DNA of 64,000 bases from an uncultured Candidatus Saccharibacteria bacterium (GCA_947253945.1 CAMYAY010000004.1:4936-68935), one strand, 5' to 3'; shown: positions 52,978-61,908, counted from the first letter of the stretch. Notes: generated from the letters alone by a model not told the origin. Program-made: numbers and translations.

Positions 52978-53496
52978 CTACTCAATTGCTGTAATCTCGC
53001 CATCCTTAAGATGTAGCAAACGCTGATTACGCGACCCACGAAAACGCAGAGTTAAATCACGCTCCGGCAAGATAAACATTCCGTCAATCATCGCATCCAA
53101 CGACTTAGTGAACTCCCACATCTCTGGACGCGCCCACTCACGCTGGTATTTGATATTCTCATAAGTAAACCCTGTAAAAGACCAGATATTCCAGCCCATT
53201 TCGCGTCGCGCCCAGTCTGCGATTTCTTTACAGGCCTTTGCCTGCAGCATCGGTTCACCGCCGCTAAAAGTTAGCCCCGTCTGACCGCGCATTTTCTTAA
53301 GCTGCTCCTTCACCCAATCGATTTTTACCACCGTGCCAGCTTGGTCGCTCCATGACTCCGGATTATGGCAACCCGGACAAGCACGGTAGCACCCCTGACA
53401 CCATACCACGGCACGCAGGCCCGCACCATCAACGATTGAATCGCTCTGGATTGGGCCAGCTAGTAATATTTCATCAGGTGCTACTTCAATTGCCAT
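52978..53496 (-). CDS. nrdG: Anaerobic ribonucleotide reductase activating protein NrdG
   Basis: Radical-SAM enzyme that installs the glycyl radical in NrdD. The 172 residues contain the cluster-binding CxxxCxxC as Cys36, Cys40 and Cys43 in CYRACPGCHNPESW, followed by TFSGGEPMLQ. It follows nrdD by seven bases in the same unit. Needs a 4Fe-4S cluster, which the neighbouring SUF genes can supply. Confidence 0.96.
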   Translation of the reverse strand: MAIEVAPDEILLAGPIQSDSIVDGAGLRAVVWCQGCYRACPGCHNPESWSDQAGTVVKIDWVKEQLKKMRGQTGLTFSGGEPMLQAKACKEIADWARREMGWNIWSFTGFTYENIKYQREWARPEMWEFTKSLDAMIDGMFILPERDLTLRFRGSRNQRLLHLKDGEITAIE

Positions 53497-53503
53497 AACT
53501 TAA

Positions 53504-55684
53504 TTATACCTTAAAGTCGTTACGGCTGCTGGTGGCTTTCTTTAGCTCACGATCCGCCTTCTGACTCTTAGTGTACACGCCATTTAGGCTCGTTGAAACA
53601 GTGTGCTTGACGCGCGCAGCTTCCTCGGCGCGTTTCGCATCATTCCAGCGGTCAAGCGTACCCACCAAGTAACCTGTAATCCGGCGCAAGCGCTCAAAAC
53701 CAACTAGTCCATCCGACTCCTCACGACCGCAAGATGGACAAGTCGTGCCCGAGATGATACCCGAAAAGCCACAGACTGGGTCAGAATCAACCGGATGGTT
53801 AACTGAGCCATAGCCCACACCCTTCTCCTTCATGTGACGAATCACCGCCTCGAACGCTTCGATGTTCTGACTTGGGTCGCCATCAAGCTCAATATAAGTT
53901 ATGTGCCCGCCTAGGCATAGCGCATGAAACGGCGCTTCCTTGTCGATTTTATCAAAGGCACTAATCTTATAATACACTGGCACATGGAACGAATTAGTAT
54001 AAAACTCGCGGTCGGTTACGCCCTTGATTTTGCCATAGCGCTTTTGATCCATTTTTGTGAATCGTCCCGATAGCCCCTCGGCTGGCGTTGCGAACACGCT
54101 AAAGTTGAGATGATACTTATCCTTATACTCGTTACACTTGTCGCGCATGTGGCGCACAATTTCTAAGCCCTTCTGCTCCATTGCATCCGACTCACCATGA
54201 TGATGACCTGTCATCGCTACCAAGGTCTCAGCTAACCCGATAAAGCCAATTGTCATTGAACCGTGCTTGATGACCGACTCTACCTTATCATCCATACCCA
54301 GCTTATCGCTGCCCATCCAGTTGCCTTCGCCCATGAGGAATGGGAACTCGCGCACCAGCTTTTCCTTCTGGAAATTATAGCGGTCCATCAGCTGCTCCGC
54401 CACCATATCCATCAAATTATCCAGATCCTGATAAAATGCCTTCCAGTCAGCTACCTTACGCTCGCCAAGGCAAATACCGTGACGGATGCCAAGCCGTGGC
54501 AAGTTAATTGAGGTATAAGACAAGTTGCCACGCTGACAAGCCGTACCATTCGACTCTGAGAAGATTGACTCAAACACACGCGTGCGGCAGCCCATAGTGG
54601 CAATTTCACTACGGTAATCGTTTGGCCGATACCACTTTAAATTAAATGGCGCATCCAAGAACACAAAGTTCGGGAACAAGCGCTTGGACGACACCTTCAT
54701 CGACAACTTAAACAAGTCGTAATTTGGGTCTTCAGGGTTATAATTTACCCCTTCCTTCACCTTAAAAATGCTAATTGGAAAAATTGGCGTCTCATGGTGG
54801 CCAAGGCCAGCCTCAGTAGCTTTAAGCCACTGCTCAACCACCAATCGACCAGCTGGCGTCGTATCAGTACCAAAATTCAAACTCGTAAATGGCACCTGCG
54901 CGCCGGCACGGCTATGCATGGTGTTGAGGTTATGCACCAGCCCCTCCATCGCCTGATAAGTCTGGCGAATCGTGTCCGCTTTAGCTAGTTTAAAGACTTT
55001 CGCTGGCAAGTCTTTGATGGCGTCAGGGTAATTTAGCTTGGCTAATTCATCAGCCGCCACCGTCAAGTTCTGCTCTGTTAAATCATTATATTCATTTAAA
55101 ATACGCTTGATGGACTTACGATAAGTCTTATTAACCCCAGGGGCCATCGCGTAATCAAAGTTCGGAATCGCTTGACCACCGTGCTGCTCGTTTTGGTTGG
55201 ACTGTAAAATAATCGCACACAATGCCGCATAACTACCAATGCTATTTGGCGTCCTCAGGTAACCGTGACCGGTTGAGAAGCCACCGTGGTCAAACAAAAC
55301 GAGCGGGTCGGTCTGGCAACAAGTCAAAGTACCCGTTGCGTAAAAATCTAAGTCATGGATGTGGATATCGCCGTCGTCGTGGGCATGGGCGTGGGCAGGG
55401 CGGAGGAGACAAGCGCGAGCGTAGGCTTTACTGCCTTGCTGGCCAAACTGCAACATTTTACCCATGGCCGTGTCGCCGTTCACGTTCGCGTTCTCACGCT
55501 TAATACTGCTTGAGTCCTTGGCGAGCGAGCCGGCGATGGTTCGATAGGCCCTCATTAACTGTACAATTAGCGCACTGATTTGATAAGCTTCATTATTAGC
55601 GACAAATTTATCTTCTTTCACCTCTGTTGTCTCTCGTACTACCCGCTTCACACACCTTGGTTTTGCTTGTACAGCTTCCTTCAT
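53504..55684 (-). CDS. nrdD: Anaerobic ribonucleoside-triphosphate reductase NrdD
   Basis: Reduces NTPs to dNTPs with an O2-sensitive glycyl radical. I use the ATG at 55684 (MKEAVQAKP), which has GGGGG upstream, rather than the ATG 12 codons earlier; 726 residues. HDLDFYATGTLTCCQTDP, the Zn ribbon (VCGFSG and TTCPSCGRE) and the glycyl-radical loop RITGYLVGTLDRWNDAKR are present. I see no N-terminal ATP-cone, so allosteric control may rest on expression. Candidate NrdR boxes overlap its promoter. Confidence 0.96.
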   Translation of the reverse strand: MKEAVQAKPRCVKRVVRETTEVKEDKFVANNEAYQISALIVQLMRAYRTIAGSLAKDSSSIKRENANVNGDTAMGKMLQFGQQGSKAYARACLLRPAHAHAHDDGDIHIHDLDFYATGTLTCCQTDPLVLFDHGGFSTGHGYLRTPNSIGSYAALCAIILQSNQNEQHGGQAIPNFDYAMAPGVNKTYRKSIKRILNEYNDLTEQNLTVAADELAKLNYPDAIKDLPAKVFKLAKADTIRQTYQAMEGLVHNLNTMHSRAGAQVPFTSLNFGTDTTPAGRLVVEQWLKATEAGLGHHETPIFPISIFKVKEGVNYNPEDPNYDLFKLSMKVSSKRLFPNFVFLDAPFNLKWYRPNDYRSEIATMGCRTRVFESIFSESNGTACQRGNLSYTSINLPRLGIRHGICLGERKVADWKAFYQDLDNLMDMVAEQLMDRYNFQKEKLVREFPFLMGEGNWMGSDKLGMDDKVESVIKHGSMTIGFIGLAETLVAMTGHHHGESDAMEQKGLEIVRHMRDKCNEYKDKYHLNFSVFATPAEGLSGRFTKMDQKRYGKIKGVTDREFYTNSFHVPVYYKISAFDKIDKEAPFHALCLGGHITYIELDGDPSQNIEAFEAVIRHMKEKGVGYGSVNHPVDSDPVCGFSGIISGTTCPSCGREESDGLVGFERLRRITGYLVGTLDRWNDAKRAEEAARVKHTVSTSLNGVYTKSQKADRELKKATSSRNDFKV

Positions 55685-55718
55685 ATTCCCCCATTCTTGG
55701 CTTTTGATTATATTACAC

Positions 55719-55734
55719 ACGCTTTATCTTGCGT
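55719..55734. promoter_or_regulatory. Candidate NrdR box 2
   Basis: A 16-base site matching 12 of 16 positions of the NrdR consensus and lying within a longer inverted repeat (ACACGC, 8 bases, GCGTGT). Its centre is 33 bases from box 1, close to three helical turns. Confidence 0.5.
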
Positions 55735-55743
55735 GTATTTATG

Positions 55744-55773
55744 ATTTTACTACACTGCATGTAGCGTGGTCAA
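55744..55773 (-). promoter_or_regulatory. nrdD-nrdG promoter
   Basis: Minus strand TTGACC (55768-55773), 18-base spacer, TAAAAT (55744-55749). NrdR box 1 fills the spacer. Confidence 0.6.
55752..55767. promoter_or_regulatory. Candidate NrdR box 1
   Basis: ACACTGCATGTAGCGT matches 12 of 16 positions of the NrdR consensus and lies between the -35 and -10 boxes of nrdD. Confidence 0.55.
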
Positions 55774-55849
55774 TATGCTTATGCGTGTAATATTTGCAAC
55801 GAGTTATAGTGATAGCATCGAAATTATGTTTGCTATTTTAAAATTTCCC

Positions 55850-55858
55850 TGCCATAAT
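55850..55858 (+). promoter_or_regulatory. Extended -10 box of the suf operon
   Basis: TGCCATAAT ending nine bases before the sufC ATG; divergent from nrdD. Confidence 0.5.
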
Positions 55859-55866
55859 ACAACTAT

Positions 55867-56541
55867 ATGAAGGGGTTAAAAGTTGAGCATCTAAGTGTAG
55901 CAACCGTTGAAGGCAAGCCAATTTTTCGCGACGTCACGCTCGATTTCCAAGACAACGCCCGCTACGCCCTACTGGGCCGCAATGGCTCTGGCAAATCCAC
56001 TCTAGTTAATGTCATCGCCGGTCACCCGCACTACCAAATCACGAGTGGCAAAATCATCCTCGATGGCGAAGACATTGCACATCTCAAGGCTGACGAGCGC
56101 GCCAAACGTGGCATCTTCCTTGCTATGCAGTATCCAGCCGAGATTCCGGGCGTGAGTTATGCAAACTTTTTGCGCACCAGCCTTGCCAAACTAACTGATA
56201 ACCAGTTTAACTTCCTTGAGGTATTAAACCAGCTACAAACTGAAGCGGCCAATCTCGGCTTTCAACACTTCGACTACAACCGCGATCTAAACGTCGGCTT
56301 TAGCGGTGGCGAGAAGAAAAAGTCTGAGATTCTGCAGATGCTAATCTTAAAGCCACGCTTCGCCTTCCTCGACGAGCCCGACTCAGGTCTCGATAAAATC
56401 AGTGTCAAGTACTTAAGCGACCGCCTGCGCGCACTCGACTATCCAACTACACTAATAATTATTTCACACCACGACCAACTTTTAGCAGCCGTACACCCAA
56501 CCACCACTTACGACATGGAGCAATTTAATGCGGTTGCCTAA
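55867..56541 (+). CDS. sufC: Fe-S assembly ATPase SufC
   Basis: ATPase of the SufBCD scaffold. The 224 residues show Walker A GRNGSGKST, Q-loop MQYPAEIPG, the ABC signature FSGGEKKKSEI, Walker B FAFLDEPDSGLD and switch His (SHHDQ), in the SufC-specific context KPRFAFLDEPDSGLDK. It is about 25 residues shorter than typical SufC at the C-terminus. First gene of sufCBD'SU; overlaps sufB by 14 bases. Confidence 0.96.
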   Translation: MKGLKVEHLSVATVEGKPIFRDVTLDFQDNARYALLGRNGSGKSTLVNVIAGHPHYQITSGKIILDGEDIAHLKADERAKRGIFLAMQYPAEIPGVSYANFLRTSLAKLTDNQFNFLEVLNQLQTEAANLGFQHFDYNRDLNVGFSGGEKKKSEILQMLILKPRFAFLDEPDSGLDKISVKYLSDRLRALDYPTTLIIISHHDQLLAAVHPTTTYDMEQFNAVA

Positions 56542-57856
56542 CGGTCTCAGTGAAGACACCGTTCGCCAAATTAGCGCCCTTAAGCATGAACCTCAATGGA
56601 TGCTCCGCCGCCGCTTACGCGCCTACCGTCAATTTATTAAAATGCCCATGCCAAAATTCGGTCCTAAATTAGATATTGATTTTAACAGCATTTGCTACTA
56701 CGCCACCAAGTCTGATAAACCAACCACAGATTGGTCAGACTTGCCTTCTGACATCCGTCAAACTTACGACCAAATCGGCCTGCCCGAAGCTGAACAAAAA
56801 TACCTCGCGGGGCTCGGCGCACAATACGACTCCACCATCGTCTATCAAAATCTCAAAGCGGAGTGGGAAAACATGGGTGTGGTTTTTCTTGACACCGACA
56901 CCGCCCTGCAACGTTACCCGGAATTATTTAAAAAATATTTTGGCACTGTCATACCAGCCAGCGACAACAAGTTCGCCGCGCTCAACACCGCTGTTTGGAG
57001 TGGTGGCAGCTTTATTTATGTCCCGCCACATGTCAAATTAACCATTCCACTCCAAGCCTACTTCCGCATCAACATCGCTAATCTCGGTCAATTCGAACGT
57101 ACTTTAATTATTGCCGACGAGGGTGCCGAAGTGCAATATGTCGAGGGCTGCACCGCACCAATTTACACGACCGATTCGCTTCACGCCGCTGTGGTAGAAG
57201 TAGTTGCTTTGGCTGGCTCACGCGTTCGTTACACCACTATTCAAAACTGGTCCACCAACGTTCTTAATCTCACTACTCAGCGCATGCATATTTACGGCGA
57301 TGCCCTCGGCGAATGGATTGATGGCAACATCGGCTCCAAAATCACTATGAAATACCCATCCGTTGTTCTACTTGAGCCGGGGGCGCGTGGCGACATTTTG
57401 TCTCTCGGCGTGGCTAAAACTGGCCAGAATCAAGACAACGGCGGCAAAGCAATTCACTTAGCGCCACATACCTCCTCTACCATCATCGCTAAGTCAATCT
57501 CGCTGGGTGGCGGCATTTGCTCATATCGCGGCAAAATATACATTGATCAAGCAGCCGCCGACGCCAAAACCTCTACAAAATGTGACGCTCTCCTAATGGA
57601 TGCGCAAAGTGTATCTAATACCTTTCCGAAAAACATTATTGAGCGACCAGACGCGCAAATCGCCCACGAGGCCACTGTTAGTAAGGTTAGTGAAGAACAA
57701 TTATTCTATATGATGAGCCGTGGTATCGACGAAGATGAAGCCACGGGCCTAATTGTCAACGGCTTTGTCGACCCAATCGTCAAAAACTTGCCAATGGAGT
57801 ATGCCGTGGAGTTAAATCGCCTAATTAATCTCAGTATGGAGGGCTCGGTGGGATGA
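56528..57856 (+). CDS. sufB: Fe-S assembly scaffold SufB
   Basis: Scaffold on which Fe-S clusters are built. The 442 residues include SICYYATKS, VWSGGSFIYVPPHVKLTIPLQ, DEGAEVQYVEGCTAPIY, TQRMHIYGDALGEWIDGNIGSK and the end region HEATVSKVSEEQLFYMMSRGIDEDEA. This is the conserved SufB core. The stop overlaps the sufD-like start (ATGA). Confidence 0.97.
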   Translation: MRLPNGLSEDTVRQISALKHEPQWMLRRRLRAYRQFIKMPMPKFGPKLDIDFNSICYYATKSDKPTTDWSDLPSDIRQTYDQIGLPEAEQKYLAGLGAQYDSTIVYQNLKAEWENMGVVFLDTDTALQRYPELFKKYFGTVIPASDNKFAALNTAVWSGGSFIYVPPHVKLTIPLQAYFRINIANLGQFERTLIIADEGAEVQYVEGCTAPIYTTDSLHAAVVEVVALAGSRVRYTTIQNWSTNVLNLTTQRMHIYGDALGEWIDGNIGSKITMKYPSVVLLEPGARGDILSLGVAKTGQNQDNGGKAIHLAPHTSSTIIAKSISLGGGICSYRGKIYIDQAAADAKTSTKCDALLMDAQSVSNTFPKNIIERPDAQIAHEATVSKVSEEQLFYMMSRGIDEDEATGLIVNGFVDPIVKNLPMEYAVELNRLINLSMEGSVG

Positions 57857-58299
57857 AATATATCACTAAATCCATTACGCGCGACTTCACACAAAAATAT
57901 TTAATTGAGACCGACACTAGTTGCGCCTTTAAGTTTAACTTTTATCATAAAAAACCGGGGCTACGCTCACGCATCCAAATTTTAATTATCGCGAGCGGTG
58001 AAGCCAAAGTGCGCGCTGACGCTACCATCACCATCACGCCAACCGCGCCCCACTCCAACGCTTGGCTTGAAATTCACGTTATCACACGCGACCACGCCAC
58101 CGTAGAGGCCGCGCCGAATCTCGAAATCAACAACGACGCCGTCAAAGCCGGCCATGCTCTCAGTACAAAATACATTTCAGAAAATGAATTGTTTTATCTC
58201 ATGAGCCGCGGTCTATCACGTACGGCGGCCGAGAATTTAATGCTCGACGGCATCGCAGCACCATACCGCAAAGAAGGGATTAAATTAAATGAATCGTAA
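57853..58299 (+). CDS. Short SufD-like protein
   Basis: The 148 residues correspond only to the C-terminal half of the SufB/SufD beta-helix family: the KAGHALSTKYISENELFYLMSRG end block is clear and is preceded by a small beta-rich part. Typical SufD is over 400 residues. There is no sign of a frameshift remnant, because the gene is tightly packed between sufB (4-base overlap) and sufS (11-base overlap). It could act as a minimal SufB partner in place of SufD. Confidence 0.8.
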   Translation: MKYITKSITRDFTQKYLIETDTSCAFKFNFYHKKPGLRSRIQILIIASGEAKVRADATITITPTAPHSNAWLEIHVITRDHATVEAAPNLEINNDAVKAGHALSTKYISENELFYLMSRGLSRTAAENLMLDGIAAPYRKEGIKLNES

Positions 58300-59446
58300 C
58301 GACTTCCCCTATTTTGTCAAAACCCGCCCAATTTACCTCGACAGTGCAGCCACTAGTCTTAAGCCTACGGCAGTAATTGACGCTATCACTAGCTATTACA
58401 CCGACCCAGCTAACATCGGCCGCTCCAATTATACTAGAGCAGGTGAGATAACGGCGCAATTTGCCGACGCCCGTGCCACCGTGGCGCATTTAATTAACTG
58501 TCACCCCGATGAAATTATCTTCACTAACTCCGCTACTGCCAGTTTGAACGCCGTTATGCACTTTTTACAACCTATAGTTGGCGCTCAAGACACTATTGTG
58601 CTAACACCTTACGAGCATAATTCAAATTACTTACCTTGGGTGCATTTAGCCCATATATCAGATTGCAAATTAAACTTTATGACGCACGACCAGCCAACTT
58701 GCTCAGCACAAACTAAATTATTTTCCTATGCCTTAGCAGACAATGTAACCGGCTGCCAACATCACTTTCCACAATTTATCAAAGCCGTCCATCAAGCAGG
58801 TGGCTGGATAGCAGTTGACGCCAGTCAAGTCATTGGCCATTATCCGGTCGACGTCAAACAACTCGACTGCGATTTTCTCGCCTTTAGTGGCCATAAACTC
58901 TACGCCCCCACTGGTATTGGCGTACTCTATGTACGACACGAATTGCAAGCCAGGCTCACGCCAGTAGTCTTTGGCAGCGAAACCTTTAGCCAGCTTGATC
59001 CAATTCACCACCAATTCACTTTACTTGATACGCCCGCCAAATTTGAACCTGGTACACCCCACATCGCCGGCGTTCTCGGTCTCGCCGCTGCTATCGATTA
59101 CCTCAACAATATCGGATGGGATAATATCGCCGCACATTTTCAAACACTAAAAAACACCGCGAGAAAACAACTTGCCGCACACAACCTCGCACACTACTGC
59201 GTAGGGTATTCTGGCACAATGCTTAGCTTAGCAGTGCCACATCTTAGTCCACACGACATCACCATGTTACTGAGTGATAATTACCACATCAATACCCGTG
59301 GGGGGCGCCTCTGTAACGACCTTTATTTGCAACATCTCAATTTACCGTCTGGCGTCGTGCGCGCATCATTCGGTATCTATACTACCAGTGAAGAAATAGC
59401 ACAATTTTGCGCCGCTTATTCAGCCGTTATCAAGGAGTTAGCGTGA
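58289..59446 (+). CDS. sufS: Cysteine desulfurase SufS
   Basis: Supplies sulfur to the SUF scaffold. The 385 residues have IYLDSAATSLKPTAVIDAI, VDASQVIGH, the cofactor Lys in FLAFSGHKLYAPTGIG, and the catalytic Cys in RGGRLCND. This is the SufS (group II) type, differing from the IscS-like desulfurase at 33.3 kb. AAGGG lies upstream. Its last four bases overlap the sufU start (GTGA). Confidence 0.95.
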   Translation: MNRNDFPYFVKTRPIYLDSAATSLKPTAVIDAITSYYTDPANIGRSNYTRAGEITAQFADARATVAHLINCHPDEIIFTNSATASLNAVMHFLQPIVGAQDTIVLTPYEHNSNYLPWVHLAHISDCKLNFMTHDQPTCSAQTKLFSYALADNVTGCQHHFPQFIKAVHQAGGWIAVDASQVIGHYPVDVKQLDCDFLAFSGHKLYAPTGIGVLYVRHELQARLTPVVFGSETFSQLDPIHHQFTLLDTPAKFEPGTPHIAGVLGLAAAIDYLNNIGWDNIAAHFQTLKNTARKQLAAHNLAHYCVGYSGTMLSLAVPHLSPHDITMLLSDNYHINTRGGRLCNDLYLQHLNLPSGVVRASFGIYTTSEEIAQFCAAYSAVIKELA

Positions 59447-61704
59447 GTCAGCCCTTGCTTGACGAAATTTTGTTCCGTTCCAAGCACCCCAGCTACCGGA
59501 CTCTGCCCGGCAACCAAGTTGGTTTGACCACCTGTACCGTTCGAGCGGAGCACCGGTCCTGTGGCGACAGCTTGACGCTGACGTTTTACTTGCGGGATGG
59601 CATTGTCAACTACGGCGTGATTAGTGGTAACCTCTGTGCGATTGCGAACTGCGGGGCTGAGCTGTTGGTCGAGCGGGCGCGCGGTAGGTCGCTCGCTAGT
59701 CTTAGTAGCCTCAGTAGTACCGACTTGCTGGCTGGCCTCCAATTTGACGCTACTAGCCTGCTCGCTAACCCGGTTCGACTGCGCTGCTTTGAGCTGGGGC
59801 TGCAGGCGCTGCGGAGCCGTTAATAGCGCCGTTAATTCTTTCTCTACCATTGCAGTACCATCAGACTTCACTGGCAACACGATAAACGTGCTCCTACTGT
59901 CACTATATCCTCCGCCCAAACCGCGTAAATCAGTTACACGCAAACCACCTCTATACATCCAATATGGTTTTTCTGCTGTAAAATCGTATTGATCTCTTTC
60001 TTCTTTATTAGACAAACTATTGTTGCCCGATATCTCATATAGCGCCTGCCCACCACAGGTTTCAAAAGTACAGTTCGCCAATCTACTATGCCTGCTTTTA
60101 ATATAGTCAAAAAATGAATCTTCGTAATAATCCACGCCAGGTAAGTTGACAGCACGACCATTAGCGGCACCATTAGTAGCAGCAACAAGATAACTCTCGC
60201 CAGCTTCAGCAGCAGAGATACTCCAACACTTTTTTGTACTACTGTCATAAGCCGCAAAACATTTATCGTTAATTTTAATATCCCCAGCACCATAGTTGCT
60301 TAGAGTTAAATACGCTAGCGCGCCCCACTCACGATTATTCCCTACGTGAATATATGAACTGTTGTTTTTATCCTTTATGCAATTATAAATTCTATCCCAT
60401 AGCATTCCGCCCCATCCTTGGTCGCACATAGATGAACGATCAAACGAGAACCACACGCCAGCCTCACCCTCGCTAAACGCCGGATGTGTCGCCCAGGTAG
60501 AAGATTGATTCTCATATTTACGACTAACACCACACTCTGTACGATAATCTTTATTGTCACCATTACACTTCTGTGGCCTCTTAATCTTAGCATCCAGTGC
60601 TTCAATTTTAATGTCAAACATTTTGGACGTCGCAGGCTTATCTGTTGCGTCACGGCGTTGCACTTCATAAGCATAACGCGGCAAATATGTCCAATGGTAC
60701 TTATACTCACCATCATTAATTTGTTTACCCACTTTATTAAATTCATCATATTTATCGTTCGACACTTCTAGTATATTCGCCCAGTGTTTCTTATCATAAT
60801 CATACCACTCACCAAATTGGCTATTGTCACCAGTGACATCAGCTACCACTGTCCAGAGACCATCACCGCTCGACACCACGGGAATAAATTTTGTATCATT
60901 TGACTGCGGCAGGACAACTTTACATTTGTTAAATTCACTATTGCCCGATACGCAATCACCCCTTGGCCACACTACCAGCGGCTTAGGTATTTTATACGAC
61001 TTACCACTCACAAAGTATACTGTCGCAAAATAACGTCCCGCCGATAGATTACCAAAATCAAATGTTATATTAGTTCCGTCATCGCTATTAACCTTGCTAT
61101 CTTCTTTTTTACGGCTAGCAACAAGTTTGCCCGACTGGTCAAATAATTCAACCGATTTAATACCAAATAAATTCTTACCTCCGATGCCAGCCTGTACATC
61201 ATCGCCATCACGATATTCCCAGCTACTCATTTTATCTTCCACTACCGGCTCGGGCTCAGGCTCAGGCGTAAGCTTAGCAGTAATTGTATATTGCACCTCA
61301 CCACTATAATTGCCCGCCGGCAAGTCAGCCTTTGGCTTAGCCACATACTTCACCATTACCCGATTATTGGTCTTACTACTAATTACGCCTCCGCTACTCA
61401 GCTGATCACCATCTGAATAACCCCAAACGTTATCGGATTGATTCTGTTTAGTTGCTAAATTTATTTGATATCCAGTATCCTTAAGTTTAAGCTCATGCAG
61501 CTTCAAACTCAATTGATAACCATATTTGCACTCGACATTCGGTGTGATTTCACTACTCGCCTGATACTTACCATTTACATAATTTAGCTGCACCATAGGC
61601 TTTAATTCCAACCCTACGCTGTCCGCCTTCGCGTTACTCGCTAAAACTGCTGCCAAAATAATTGTACTAACCGCCACGACTGCCAATTGAAAAACGTGGT
61701 TCAT
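59416..61704 (-). CDS. Large secreted protein whose 3' end is antisense to sufU
   Basis: Not assigned to a named family. The 762 residues start with a signal peptide (about 1-27, ending AKA-DS) and contain beta-rich repeated wording, an acidic loop EPEPEPVVE (about 150) and numerous cysteines (for example CNGDNKDYRTEC, CTFETC) that suggest disulfides. There is no C-terminal membrane helix or LPXTG. The last 135 codons, rich in Gln/Ser/Thr/Val/Ala, lie exactly antisense and codon-in-phase to the whole of sufU and the end of sufS. TTGGAGTT precedes the ATG. Likely cell-surface or released; function unknown. Confidence 0.82.
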   Translation of the reverse strand: MNHVFQLAVVAVSTIILAAVLASNAKADSVGLELKPMVQLNYVNGKYQASSEITPNVECKYGYQLSLKLHELKLKDTGYQINLATKQNQSDNVWGYSDGDQLSSGGVISSKTNNRVMVKYVAKPKADLPAGNYSGEVQYTITAKLTPEPEPEPVVEDKMSSWEYRDGDDVQAGIGGKNLFGIKSVELFDQSGKLVASRKKEDSKVNSDDGTNITFDFGNLSAGRYFATVYFVSGKSYKIPKPLVVWPRGDCVSGNSEFNKCKVVLPQSNDTKFIPVVSSGDGLWTVVADVTGDNSQFGEWYDYDKKHWANILEVSNDKYDEFNKVGKQINDGEYKYHWTYLPRYAYEVQRRDATDKPATSKMFDIKIEALDAKIKRPQKCNGDNKDYRTECGVSRKYENQSSTWATHPAFSEGEAGVWFSFDRSSMCDQGWGGMLWDRIYNCIKDKNNSSYIHVGNNREWGALAYLTLSNYGAGDIKINDKCFAAYDSSTKKCWSISAAEAGESYLVAATNGAANGRAVNLPGVDYYEDSFFDYIKSRHSRLANCTFETCGGQALYEISGNNSLSNKEERDQYDFTAEKPYWMYRGGLRVTDLRGLGGGYSDSRSTFIVLPVKSDGTAMVEKELTALLTAPQRLQPQLKAAQSNRVSEQASSVKLEASQQVGTTEATKTSERPTARPLDQQLSPAVRNRTEVTTNHAVVDNAIPQVKRQRQAVATGPVLRSNGTGGQTNLVAGQSPVAGVLGTEQNFVKQGLTHANSLITAE
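59443..59823 (+). CDS. sufU: Fe-S assembly sulfur-transfer protein SufU
   Basis: Takes persulfide from SufS in Gram-positive-type SUF systems. I start at the GTG at 59443, with AAGGAG at ideal spacing and overlapping the sufS stop; 126 residues. The Zn ligands match the family: Cys40 and Asp42 (RSCGD), Cys65 (GNLCA) and Cys115 (RLRCFEL). It contains no TTA, CTA or TCA codon among its 23 Leu and 14 Ser codons, unlike its neighbours, and is wholly overlapped by the opposite gene. Confidence 0.92.
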   Translation: MSQPLLDEILFRSKHPSYRTLPGNQVGLTTCTVRAEHRSCGDSLTLTFYLRDGIVNYGVISGNLCAIANCGAELLVERARGRSLASLSSLSSTDLLAGLQFDATSLLANPVRLRCFELGLQALRSR

Positions 61705-61752
61705 GATAACTCCAATGTGATTTAATATTTTTATTTAAATAATTATGTTTCC

Positions 61753-61758
61753 ATTATA
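61753..61758 (-). promoter_or_regulatory. -10 box of the 762-residue secreted protein gene
   Basis: Minus strand TATAAT with an AT-rich leader of about 42 bases and a TTGGAG ribosome site. Confidence 0.5.
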
Positions 61759-61783
61759 GCGCGAAAAATTTAAAACAAAACAC

Positions 61784-61812
61784 TAGACAAAACAAAAATA
61801 GTGTGATACTAT
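61784..61812 (+). promoter_or_regulatory. Promoter of tRNA-Lys
   Basis: TAGACA (61784-61789), 17-base spacer, TACTAT (61807-61812), about 12 bases before the tRNA. Confidence 0.5.
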
Positions 61813-61824
61813 TGTAGTCGTTAA

Positions 61825-61900
61825 GGGTTGATAGCTCAGTTGGTAGAGCACGGGCCTCTTAAGCCTGGTGTCGAGGGTTCGAGCCCCTCTCAACCCACCA
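61825..61900 (+). tRNA. tRNA-Lys (anticodon CTT)
   Basis: 76-base cloverleaf, GGGTTGA acceptor paired with TCAACCC, anticodon loop CTCTTAA, encoded CCA. Confidence 0.96.
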
Positions 61901-61908
61901 GATTTTAT

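Noticed and set aside
57853..58299. Frameshifted SufD pseudogene
   Set aside because: It overlaps both neighbours tightly, has a clean start and stop, and its C-terminal motif block is intact.
58289..59446. TGA recoded as glycine (SR1/Gracilibacteria code)
   Set aside because: TGA ends sufS, the DUF218 gene and others exactly at the family C-terminus, so it is a stop here.
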